Below are positions 22,160-33,053 of a stretch of DNA of 64,000 nucleotides, piece by piece. The notes beneath the pieces are model-generated. The model was not told the origin of the DNA. It saw only the letters and a list, made by a program, of their open reading frames with translations, and made no database searches. The translations under genes were made by a program, and so were the position numbers. Source of the stretch: Armillaria gallica (lineage: Eukaryota > Basidiomycota > Agaricomycetes > Agaricales > Physalacriaceae); assembly GCA_037576215.1 (NCBI GenBank), contig JBANDB010000015.1, forward strand, positions 930,001 to 994,000, written 5' to 3'. Numbering within the stretch: the stretch's first letter is position 1; the number at the start of each line of letters is the position of its first letter.

Positions 22160-24718
22160 TCACTGCAAGGCATTCACTGCTTGGGATACCTTGTTTCCCG
22201 CTGCTTCGAGGGAAGAACGAACGGAATCATCCATCACGGTCTTCAACAGACTCCTCGACTTCCATCGATCAGGATGGAACATCTGCCTCGCCCTCATCAC
22301 CATCTTCTTGTACGCATTAACCTCCAGGTAGCGCTTTGCAAATTTGAAGAAGCCGTCCACAGCCTGCCAATCATCAAGATCCGACACCTTGAAACGTCGA
22401 GGAGTGACCAGCACAGGCCAAGGTATACTGGAAGGTGTCAACGGCTTCGATTCAGAGTATGTCGTCGTCTCGAACTCGTCCATCAGGACGAGGAAACGGT
22501 CGACTGCCTGGGAATCCGTCCAGCATTCAAGGTTCCACTTCTCCTTGTCCCTTCTCTGGCATCGCCGCTTCTCAGCCTTTGTCGCCTCGTGCCACTTCTG
22601 CCGCCGTAACTTCTGCTTTTCATCGCGCTCAGCCTGAGCTCGCGCTCTCTCTACACGAACTTTCTCTTCCATCTTCATCCTATGTTCTTCCTTCTGTCGT
22701 TCCTCGTCCTCCATTTTGCGCATTTCCTCAGCCCTTCGCTTCTGCTCCATCTCTCGTTCCTTCTGCTCTTTCCGCTCTCTCTTCACTCTAGCTTCTTCCC
22801 AGAGTGATTTATCTCTTTCGAGCTCCAGCATTTTGCATCGTGAGTTGGCGACGCCCAGCTGTCTTTGTAGATCGGAGATCTCGTGTGCGTGTTTGAAACT
22901 AGCCGCCCGGACTACATAGTTGGTCTTTGCGATCTCCCGCTCCATGTCCTCCAACTCGCAGAACAGCGCTTGCAGTTGCGCTTTGGTGCTTTGTAACTCG
23001 TCGCGAGAATCAAGCAATCGTGATCGTTCTTCCTCGAGTTGTGCCTGGCAAAGCTCCATTGTCTCAACCTCCAAACTCAGATCCTCTAGCTTCTGCTCAA
23101 GGCCACGCTTCTCGTCACAAACCGCCTGTAGGGCTGTGGCTAGGGTAGACCCTTCGAGGACCTGTTTCAGATTGGATATCTGCTGTCGCTGACTTTGCGA
23201 CTCTAGTTCCGCGATGTCCTTTTGACGCTGAAGCTCGATGACTTTCTTTTCCAGGGCTCGGATATGATCGGAATTCCACTTGTCTGATTGCTCGCGTTCC
23301 TCCTTCAGTAGTCGCAGAAGAGTGATGGTATCCGCGTCGGGGGGAGCTTGTACAGAGAGCAGCTTTCCGGCAAATTGATCAGCACGTTGCGATCTACTAG
23401 GTGAGCTCGGCTCATCACGATCAACCTAGTGACTTTGTCAAGGGGAGGCGGGAAATAGATTGATACAACTTACATCGCTGGCGGTGGGTTTGCAGTCCTT
23501 CTTCTCTTTGAGGTCTGGACCTGGATCCCGTTTCTCCATCCTTCCATCATCGCCGTCGGGAGGAATCTTATCTATTCCAGGCCGTTCCTATGAGGACACG
23601 GGTCAGACATCGTCCTGAATCATGCAGTGATTCAGCCTGAGACTTCACCTTCGCTACAGCTTGAGGTCTTTCATCTACTGGATCTGGCGGTCTGGTGGAT
23701 AACGACAGAGTCACATTGGATGTCCCCGAAACGGAGCAGATGACGCCAGACTTCATAGCTCTCTTAGCTAGATAATTCTCTTGTCAGTACAATCTACCTG
23801 CAAAAGAGATTGTATTCTGACCAAGTAAGATCGAGGGAAACTTGACAATGGCATAGCGCGCCTCTTCATCGAAATCGATAGTCGCCATCTGCAGAGCAGA
23901 TTTGAGATGCTTTGCGGTAATAGCAGCCGGAAGATCATGGAGATATAAGACAGGATCTCTCAGTTGGGTGATGGAGCACATCTTCGATGTCTTGAGCGAT
24001 GTGGGCTCACGCAAGTGGGACATGCACCTGAGAAGTGCCTGGTATTATGCGATAGACTCCTCGAGGCATTGAAGCTTTGCCAGGTGACCTTGGGCGCCTA
24101 ATCGAATACCGAACTTGGGATTCGGAGGGTACGTCCGTGGTACTGGAATTAGATGAGAAATCAAGTACCGAAATGGCTCTGTCTGTTCCGAAAAGAACCC
24201 GCCATGCAAGCCCACGACCGAAATTAACCTTTACTCGTCTATTACTCATTTCAGCGAGCACTTTGACACAAAGAAAGAGTGTATCCTGATCCAAATCGTG
24301 TTCCCCATGGAGAATCGGCTTGCTTGGACCATATAACTCTATATAACCCTGTGTGCATGTCGGTATGCAGCATGCTTGAGAACGTCGGCTACTTACCTTT
24401 GAGGTAATACTCTTCTCGGCTTCTCTCCCGGTGGACCCAGCCTATTAGAAAAAGCCGCTTAGATAGGCGAAACTGCAAGCAACATTACGTAGGACAAACC
24501 CGAGACAAGGTATACGGACTCACAACATGCTCGAGCACTTCTAGGGATTGTCCAAAGGAAATTTGGAGGTTTGAGGCCTGAGGGCTTGAAGCTTGAAGCT
24601 TGAAGACTTCTGCAAAGTTGAGTCTATAGGGTTACTTTCTGATAAGAAATAATTGTTCAAAAGGACATACAATTCGCTTGGGTGTTGGCGACCCCGGGAA
24701 AAAATCACGTACTGCCAT
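22160..24718 (-). CDS. RRM-like, coiled-coil and HPD (J-like) domain protein, 723 aa
   Basis: Eight exons: 24718-24671, 24623-24524, 24441-24397, 24338-24028, 23990-23822, 23767-23649, 23587-23474 and 23425-22160. Phases close to 723 residues, although the fourth intron would be only 37 nt. Residues about 175-250 look like an RNA-recognition motif: RNP2-like VLYLHDLP and RNP1-like RYAIVKF. A Glu/Arg-rich coiled coil follows to about residue 590. The C-terminal 130 residues match the plus-strand gene ending at 16232: FETTTYSESKPLTP, IPWPVLVTPRRF, RARQMFHPDRW and AGNKVSQAVNAL. The two are therefore diverged paralogues in opposite orientation about 6 kb apart, separated by NPR3 and the methyltransferase. 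The first four exons are less certain than the rest; a shorter protein from a later ATG is possible. Function unknown. Confidence 0.68.
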
Positions 24719-25439
24719 TACCACCACGTCGTTTACATGGTCCTTGGACTATGCATGTCAACAGTAGCCAACAAATGCAAGAATTTTCGACAACGCCATT
24801 GCCAATTTTCCGTATGAACGAAGAGAAATCATGAACAGAACGTGGTTGTCGAAGTGTAAGATGTGCTGGGCGATCGCCGTGCCTCTTCTTCACTTACCAT
24901 TACCATCATCCTCTACCAACCTGTCTCTGCACCTGATCTTTCCTTTTTCTCCCTTGCAATACCTGACCAAAGTAACGACGACCGTATAACGTTGCACCGT
25001 GCGCGACATGTCGGGGACTAGTATTTCTGACAGTTGAACGAGGATTAGAAGACCGGTATAAAAGGTATTGGTGGTTGGTTATATGCGCTTTTTCTCATTC
25101 TAACGACGCTTGATAGCCTTGAGAACATCATCTTGAGCCATAGGACCCAATGGTGGCTTGGCGGTTATGCGAGAAGCGATATCGGGTCATCGAAAAATAT
25201 ATCTTCTTGTCCTGGTGCGAGACGAGCTTTTCTCATCCCGTCCTCAGTCTAACTCGTGTGCATAGTATGCATTGAAGTCGCTGCATGAATCTACGTATGG
25301 CTTGATAGCCCAGCTAAACATTGCTGGATCTTGCTGCAGTGCCTTTGGGCGAGTCGGAAATCTTACAGTTGAGGTATCTATGAGGACTGATATTCGGTAC
25401 GTGTTACAATTCCCTGGTCTTTCCTAGATTTTAAACGGC
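24719..25439. other. Intergenic, may include dead N-terminus of the GH31 gene
   Basis: Divergent spacer between the coiled-coil gene and the GH31 relic. The right half (from about 25130) may hold decayed 5' exons of the GH31 gene, but I cannot align it by eye. Confidence 0.35.
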
Positions 25440-28400
25440 CTCAGCCTCCACGTCAACATTTTGAATACTTCAAGAACCCAATACATGCATTCGTCGCTCG
25501 TCCTGCTTTTGAAAACCCACCTTGAATCTCTTTTTCAACTACGCGGCATCTCCATTTACATTTTGGATTACCCGTCGTGCAGGACTGGAAGGACCACCTC
25601 TCCTCGACACGTGAATTACCTTACTGCGACCTGCACCAATCCCCCCAGTGATAGAAGACGACAATTCCACGGCTCTAGATGGGTTCCCTCTGCTGTTTGA
25701 AGACCAATATCTTCAGGTATACCGTCCGCCATTGCAGCTCACTTTGGCACTACCTTTGGATGCGAATGTGTATGGCCTAGATGAAATCATCGCTTCGTCT
25801 GCTTTCCGACGGAACACTAAAAGAATAACCCAATTGTGGGCACGCGATGAAGCTGACCTCGTGGATAAATATGTAAGATTTATTTCTTCATATTATGGAC
25901 ACTGCTTGATCAATGTCCAGCTATGGCACTCATCCTCTTAATCTTGAACGCTTGGGTAGTGAATCTTCATTGCATGTGGCCGTACTACTCAGGTCAGTAA
26001 AGCCTTTCTATGAAGGTTCTGGACTCATCCTTATCAGTGCCGCTGGACTGGATATTCTTCTAGTCACTCCCAAAGATGCACCGGTGTCCGTTCCACAATA
26101 CCGGCTAATCAGCGGAGTGTTTGACACTTCTTTTCTGGGCCGGGCCCTCAAGACGTTGTGCGGGTGTTACCATTTGGTTGGTCGGCAACCCGTGAGCTTT
26201 GGCTTTCACTTGTACAGGTATACCCGTATTCGTGGCATCAGAAGCAGTCGTTGATGACGCAGATGGGGATATCACGACATAAATGATGCAAAAATTACTT
26301 TTCCGATCTTTCGTTACATATATCCCTGTCGTCGATGCAGCCATCGCAAGACATTGTGAGATATCAATCCCGTCATGTTACGTGTTCTAGCAAATATGAC
26401 AGTACCCGCCTTACACCTCCGGCGTTACTCTGTCAGTTGTGTGCTTCTCTCATGCTCTTGAGTATTGATGTTGACAGACCGTTCAGGGGTCATCTTAATG
26501 ACTAACCCAGATGACTCCGAAGACGTCGGCCAAGTATGGCCTGGATACACAGTATGCTACCGTTATATCCTCTCATTGTAATCCGCTTTGCTGACTTTTT
26601 GACAGGTATGTCCTGATTGGTTTCAGAGCAACACCCAGTAGTGGTGAACAGAGGCGCAGCGAAACTGGTCCTGGAAGGAGTTCAGTATGCCGGCATATGT
26701 CTTGACATGAACGAAACCAGCTCATTCTGTGATGGCTCGTAGTACGTTTCCCGTCTTTCTTGGCTTCTGATCGTTTAATGATGTCCACATAGTGGAACGG
26801 GTGCTAATCTGACAAAAACTGGCGTTTCATCATTCATCCCGGCGAACCCGGAAATCTTTTTCTAGATTATCGTGGTGAGTATTTGGATTATTTAAGGTTT
26901 CATGTGCAGAATTCTACGCACGAATGCTGATGATGGGATTAGTTACGATCGTGCAGGCTCAGGTCCCAGTGGGGAATATGACTGTCAACGGAACGTCGAC
27001 CTGCGCAGTCACCATTAATCAGACTCTGAGCCGTCAAGAGGCCGATCTCAATACTCCTCCGTATGCCATCCGCAATGATGCGTTATCGTAATCCGCCCTT
27101 CACCTGTACGGAACAGCTTGATCCAGGATTCAGCAGTTTGCTCTCGTGGCCAACGGGACGCACGCAAGCGGCACAGTTTAAGCTCGATGTCCATAACTCG
27201 TGGGGCTTGATGTAAGGGAAAGCCAGGTATAAGGCGCTAAAGGACGTTTTACCTGAAAAGCGGCCGTCCACCAACAAGTCTACCTTGCTTCCTCTGGCCA
27301 ATGGACTGGTCACGAAGATTCTTCTCGTCCATTTTTCTCGAAAATTGATACAATTACTGCACAGCTTGGCGAAAATCTCTCCCTGTCAGTATATTAAAAC
27401 GTAGTTTGAGGTCACTAAATAAATGAAACTTACAGATGCCAATGCATGCATTACAGGGAATCCTGCAGTTGCAGCTATTTCAGATACCTTTCGTCGGTGC
27501 CGATACCTGTGGATTCACTACACCCCATAATATCACCTTGTTACCACGACGACTGACCCATCTGATAGATGGGAACACTGACGAAGAGCTGTGTAATCAG
27601 TGGGTGCAGTTGGCTGCATTTACGCCGTTCTTTTCGCAATCAAATATCGAGGGTGCAATCTCTTAGGGACCTTGCCGCTGGGACAGTGTTGCTTGTGCAT
27701 CAAGAACCACCATAGCCGCTCATTATTCTCTGTTACCTTACTGGGTAAGCGGTTCTTCAGCCTTGCTTCTTCATAACATACTGACTCCCCTCGTTTCAGT
27801 ACATCCTATCCGCGAATGCATCTTTGTATGTCAGTTCGCCTGTCCTCTCGCCATCCCCCGTCACGTATTCCCCGATTAGGAAGAACTGTTAGGCGTTGAT
27901 AGGCAGTTCTTGATTGGCAGGACGTTTTGGTGACACCCATATCATAATAAGAGCTCAACGTCTCTACTGTTGATGGTGAGACTATTTACCGGAGCTCGAT
28001 GCGTAAACTTGTATTAACGGGAATATAGGATTATTTCTCTGGACGTGGAAGTGTTGCATGCCGGGACTGGTGAACCCACAAGGTGGTCAGTGCGACGTCA
28101 GTAGTAACACGAGTCTTTCAGATCCGTTTGGAGATACCAACGTCCATGTTCGCGACGGAGCCGGTGTCTCTGACCTCCGACGACTGCGCTTCGGGTTCAG
28201 CCTACATCGATGACGGTGCGATTGCACCACCAACTCTGAATATGGCGTTGGCATTCTCTTCAGGGAGTTGGCTGGTCATCGTCACCCTGTTGAGAACTTC
28301 AATGTGATGCAGAGACTGCGTTCTGTTACGGCGTTGGGTGTGGAAGCTCTAGTGCTGTGGCTTTTGATAACCAAGCGCCGTTGCGGGAGTTTGAAAAGAC

Positions 28401-28520
28401 TCTGCAGAAATTTGATTTGGTGGAGTTGGATGTGGGCCGCGGACCCACCTCTGCAAACGGGAAAAATTGACATTTCACACCAATGCTCGCTTGAAAACAT
28501 TCGTACCCGGCCTGCGTGAG
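25440..28520 (+). pseudogene. Degenerate GH31 alpha-glucosidase gene
   Basis: Recognisable blocks occur in the right order but in shifting frames. LPLDANVYGLDEIIASSAFRR and LWARDEAD are near 25740-25860, AGLDILLVTP near 26045, QVWPGYT then CPDWFQSNTQ near 26530-26638, and the nucleophile block GICLDMNE near 26691-26720. KLDVHNSWGLM is near 27180, and [13 protein letters not shown] with [20 protein letters not shown] near 27475-27640. In-frame stops interrupt conserved sequence: TAG at 26639 and TGA at 26645 just after CPDWFQSNTQ, TAG at 27664 just before PCRWDSVA, and TGA at 28071 after RDW. A one-base shift separates the CPDWF block from the LDMNE block. GH31 enzymes hydrolyse terminal alpha-glucosidic bonds; this copy cannot encode one. 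At least one stop (CAG to TAG) fits C-to-T change. Confidence 0.85.
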
Positions 28521-28813
28521 CCGCTTTCTAACACTTATATTAGATTTGCAGCACACGTAGATTTGTTCAATCAATACTGAGTATCCTCGTATACTTCAGT
28601 ATCATCTCCGCCTTACCTTTTCAAGCTTCCCATATAGCAGCCGAGGTTCTGGATTGTACTCGCCACCTCTGCCCAGAACATCTTTTACTCATCTTTTACT
28701 CCTCTCTCGTTCTCGTGATTCAGTTCTTGGAGCAGTTCTCCAGAAATAATAAGTCAAAACATATGACGCATCAGCAATGACTGCGAATTAACTCCTCCTT
28801 TACAGTCATTACA

Positions 28814-29739
28814 ATGGGCAAATTCTACGACGAGATACCTGGATATGTTATGGCAATGATCAAGAAACAGCACATGTTCTGGGTAGCTACGGCTCCATTG
28901 AGTGCAGATGGGCATGTCAATGTTTCGTCCAAGGGCGTTGAGGGGACCTTCCACATCATTGACTCTCATACGGTATGGTACGAGGACCTCAGTGGAAGCG
29001 GTGAGCCTACACATCTACCTTTTCCAACGGAACCTCTCTCATTATCCTCAGGTGTGGAGACCATATCGCACCTTCGCGAGAACGGAAGGATTACCATCCT
29101 ATTCAACGCTTTCGAAGGTCCACCAAGCATCGTCAGGCTTTTTGGACGCGGTTGGTACTAGATTTCAAAACAATGTTCTGTAGAACTAATAAGTATATGC
29201 AGGAAAATTCTACGAATTCGGAACACCTGAGTACAATGCACTTATCCCCCCCGAGACTCGTCATCCTGGATCTCGTGCGGTCATCATAATCGATGTACAC
29301 AAAGTCGGGACGGTAAGGTCGTTGTTTATTTCATGGTGTCTGTATCCTCAGACAGTTCCAGTCCTGCGGCTATGCTGTACCATTTTACGAGTTCAAATCG
29401 CATCGTACCCGGCTACTTGAATTCGCCGCGAAAGTTGAACTCGCTGATATCGAGGCCGAAGAAGCGGACAGCGCGATACGTCAGTCTCCTCGGGCGGATA
29501 ATGGTTTGAAGCAGTACTGGGCCCAGCAAAATGCCCAAAGTATTGATGGGTTACCTGGCATGACTTTCGGGCCGCATTCTACGGACAAGTTCCAAACCAG
29601 AGGCAAGGTCTACAAGAAGGATGACGAAAGCATCTCTATGAAAGGCTATTTGAAGCAGCTGGATATGAGATTCATTCTGGGCTTTTCTTTGGGAGTAGCA
29701 GCTACTGCCGCTTCAAACTTTCTTTTTGATCGTCGATAG
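28814..29739 (+). CDS. Pyridoxamine 5'-phosphate oxidase-fold protein with C-terminal membrane anchor, 259 aa
   Basis: Four exons: 28814-29000, 29052-29150, 29203-29312 and 29356-29739; phases close to 259 residues. The start of the split-barrel flavin-binding fold is clear: MIKKQHMFWVATAPLSADG, HVNVSSKGVEGTF, then HLRENGRITILFNAFEGPP and VRLFGRGKFYEFG. These match the FMN-binding PNPOx-like family (PF01243 type) common in fungi, which may bind FMN, F420-like cofactors or heme; a true role in vitamin B6 synthesis is unlikely. The C-terminus ends FILGFSLGVAATAASNFLF followed by DRR, a single hydrophobic helix suggesting a tail anchor in the ER or mitochondrial outer membrane. The start ATG precedes GKFYDEIPGYV directly and agrees with family starts. 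Confidence 0.85.
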
Positions 29740-29936
29740 AGCATGGAAAGGGATGAAAACGATGTAATTGTATGTACGCTATGAGATGAATGCAATGTAC
29801 GTGCCGACAATCTAAGTAAGTATGCGGTATGGTGAAAAGCGTGTGATGAAAGTAGAGAAATTTTTAATATATGCAAAAACTGTCTAAGGATGGAAAAGGC
29901 CGATCGAAACAGTAACTACAAATATTGTGGAAGAAT

Positions 29937-31096
29937 TTAGACTTCGTGACTAGGAGGTAGGAGAGAGGCGCCGGAAACACTCGCCGAGGCACGGTTAGCG
30001 AACGGGTTTGTAAACAAGGTCGCGTCGAAATGTTGCTGATCCTTCCTGAAACCATCAAATAGCTTGTCCCGTTGCTCTCTCTTAATCTCCCGGCACCACT
30101 GCACCATTGCGTCCTCTGTGCTAATACGGGGGCCCTAAGTTCCATACTCAGCGATGTTATAAACATGGCAGGACATTAGAATGCTTGCAGCGGATTCCAT
30201 GAAGTCGCTTGGAGGTGCATATCAGGGATAACACCACTGTCGCCCAATAAAGATGGAGTAGCCAGGCTGACTTGTCTCGGATCCATAGGCCACGCATAAG
30301 AAAGTTCTTCCGGCTCAGCGACCTGCATTGGGACGTATGGAACATCGACCGGGGGATACAAGGAGGACAAGGAACAGTACATCATGACGCGACTTGGGCG
30401 ACGCTGCAGGTCGTCCCTCGTTTCAAAGACTGGACCAACGGGGACATCCTCGTCTTCTTCATGAAAGACCGGGGCGGCTTGGGTAGAACCAGGTGGAGGG
30501 CATGAGAAGGAGCGGCGATGGGGCAGTCTATAATCCACAGGGAAGCGGGGGATCAAAGGGGGGACGTTAATAGTAATCTGCCTGCGTTGTGCAGACCGAC
30601 TGTGGTGCTCATCGGCTCCTCCCATCCTGTCCGTCTGTCTAGCACCCCTAGGACGACTCCAGGGCTGAAACTTGTAGTCGGGATACAGAATGGCGTGCTC
30701 TATTTTCTCCTGCTCTTCTAACATCCTCCAGGGCTGCTGTTGAATATCAGTCATGCCACGCCAAACAAAAGCGGCGATGCGAGATAGGTTGCAGCTGTTG
30801 CTTTCAACCGAAGGAGGAACTCTCTTTTTGATGGACAAAGTCACAACGAAAGAGAATGAACGCGTTACGTGGTCGAGGGATGCGTCCCGGATGCTGCTTT
30901 CGGGTGTGAGTCTTTTTGTTCTCGGTGAATGAGGTAGGCTGTGGTAGGCCGTTTGAAAGAACGGGTGTAGACGAGACGGGAGTCGGCAGTGCAATGGCCA
31001 GAGTGGACGTAGAAGTAGGCGGAATGTATTGTAAAAGAGGCGAAGGTTGGTGAACCCAAGATGATGGGACAGGAAGACTGTGGGGTGTCGGAATCA
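29937..31096 (-). CDS. HMG-box gene with apparent one-base frameshift in the box
   Basis: An HMG box of the fungal MATA type starts RIPRPRNAFILFRCDFVHQK (30896-30837). It continues in a different frame as RVPPSVESNSCNLSRIAAFVW and MLEEQEKIEHAILYPDYKFQPW. The shift falls at a run of five A (about 30834-30838); one fewer A would restore a normal box, and no GT-AG pair nearby can bridge it. The downstream frame then stays open to 30176. A further open exon (30134-29937, KREQRDKLFDGF and NPFANR) could be joined by a GC-AG intron from 30184 to 30135, but the donor GCATTC is poor. HMG-box proteins of this kind are transcription factors, some acting in mating or fruiting. Start chosen at MIPTPHSLPV; an ATG at 31178 is also possible. 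The gene may be a pseudogene or the extra base an assembly error. Confidence 0.65.
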
Positions 31097-32691
31097 TGGT
31101 CTGAATGGACAATATAGGCTGAGAAGAATGAACGAGTATGAGAGAAACCCCCGTTAAATATCCTCGAATCAGGGCCATTATAGAGAATCTGCATGACGGC
31201 AGCCTAGTGATAAAAAAAGGACGACCCAAGAGCCTTTGTTCAATCGGTCGCTGGGACCGTTTGCCTATTTTCGCCACGTGTTCTGTGGACTAACGGAGGA
31301 CTACATCCGCCTGGACAATGATTGTCCGCTGATTGTTGTTATGACACACCCAAGAAGATCGGTTCCAATGTGGGAGCCTAAGCCTTGGATCGACTTGACC
31401 TTTCGAGCTAGCGAGCACAGAAGATTTGGAGCCAATTTCAATCAAGAGCATCTCCGTTTAACAACAACGTGTTTGATGGATGGCCAGATTGACGGTGCAA
31501 AAGAACTTTATGTTGAACATCATGATGCCTTTTTTTGTCCGCTCGATAGGGAACGGGCCCTGAAGACAAGAAAAAAGTGGGACCGAGAGCGTTCTCAGAG
31601 CACGGATAGGATGCCAATATAGCGGGTATTTCTGAGCACTGAAGACCTTGTAGAGTCTATATTAGAAGTTCAGAATGAGTCAACAGCCAGAATATACCTT
31701 CCCATATCACGGCCGTGACACCGACACCGATGTTATCCGGAAAAATCCGTTTCATAACGGATCAAATTTTCATTAAGGGGCAAATGAAGAATGGTCTCCG
31801 ACGACTACCCAAGAAGGTCAAAGCCCCTAACTCACTCAGCGATTGCAAAGTTACATCTTGTAATTTGCCACTATCATTAGATCCAAATCTCGCTGATTTC
31901 TGAGTCGCCCAGAAGTAAGGGTCCAGCAAGAACCTAAAATAGCATTGATGTTTGATGTGAAGCAATTGACAAGGAGTGGTATCCACCAGCATCCTTTGTC
32001 CTGTGGCACCTCTTACAAGGTCTTCCGAAATATGCGAGGGCACAGGATGATGGTTTATCTGTAGTCAATGTGCACAAAAGAACACTGGGAGAGAACCAGC
32101 ATTGTTCTTGCACGCGCGCCGAAGCTTCGACCGTCCCCCTCGCGAATAGTGACGTAGTTTCGTCAGTTTCACCGGGAGGCGTCAAGCAAGTCCGACGCAT
32201 CAAAATCATGGGTGTACTTATTGGAAGGGTCAAACAAAGAGAAATGAACCCGGTCAAAGAAGGATAACAAGGTCTCGATGAGTGACCGGCTGCAATCTTG
32301 AGATGTTTGAGCTCTTAACCGAGAACATTGCGCTCGGCGCGACGTGCGGCAGACATACTCGGATATTATTCAAGTTGATGATGATTCTCGCGACAGGATA
32401 CTTCCGATATGAACGTCGTCGTGCAGCACACTATGATCTACCTCCATGAGGCGAATCGCGTATAAGATCTTGCCGTAAAATGTCCACGAGGCCTCTTTCT
32501 GGGAGGCGTCAACAGCAGACCATAATTCTTCTTTGCAAGCATACACCACGGATAGGGATATAGGCCTCAGACGAAGTCAGGATACGATGGAGTGTGAAAT
32601 GTCCGTACGACTTGAGATGCTTTTGCAATCCGCTCATTCATGTCAAGACATCCCGCATCCAGCTAATGCGCCTGATTGTCACCGTCGCGAA
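31097..32691. other. Region without a recognised gene
   Basis: A 128-codon open frame at 31236-31622 (+), divergent from the HMG gene, has no recognisable domain (it contains AKELYVEHHDAFFCPLD). I see nothing else. Confidence 0.3.
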
Positions 32692-32943
32692 CTAGACGTA
32701 TAACCAATCGCTCTGAATGGGAGACAAGCTCGTGGGTTACAGGTCGAGTTCATGCACTAGACCCTACCAACCACACCATACCTCTTGCTTAGCCTTTTTC
32801 TTCATCAGTCGCTGTTCTTCCATTTTCTTTTCCTCGGCTTTTCTTTGATACAGAACTGCTAGACTCTCGACGTACTCCACGTGTGAATTCTTGGTATAGA
32901 GATGGAGGCAGAAGCGGAAGGTAGTTTGGTTTCGGCGGGGCAT
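32692..32943 (-). CDS. Small spliced basic protein, 60 aa
   Basis: Two exons, 32943-32782 and 32712-32692, joined by a GT-AG intron (gtatgg...attcag), give exactly 60 residues with an in-phase stop. The protein starts MPRRNQTTFRFC. Its C-terminal half is a charged helix (YQRKAEEKKMEEQRLMKKKA) ending KQESDWLYV. A 3' splice acceptor (gcgcag) lies 9 bases before the ATG, so a 5' UTR intron is likely. The gene sits 111 bases downstream of the F-box stop codon on the same strand. I do not recognise the family. The basic N-terminus could act as a mitochondrial presequence, but that is a guess. Confidence 0.5.
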
Positions 32944-33053
32944 ATAATTGACCTGCGCAGATATGTGATGAGCAAAGTTGCCCAGAATATATGTATAAAA
33001 GAACACCTTGCAGAGAGGTGAAGATGTGGGTGTAAAAGAGAAATCATCACCGG

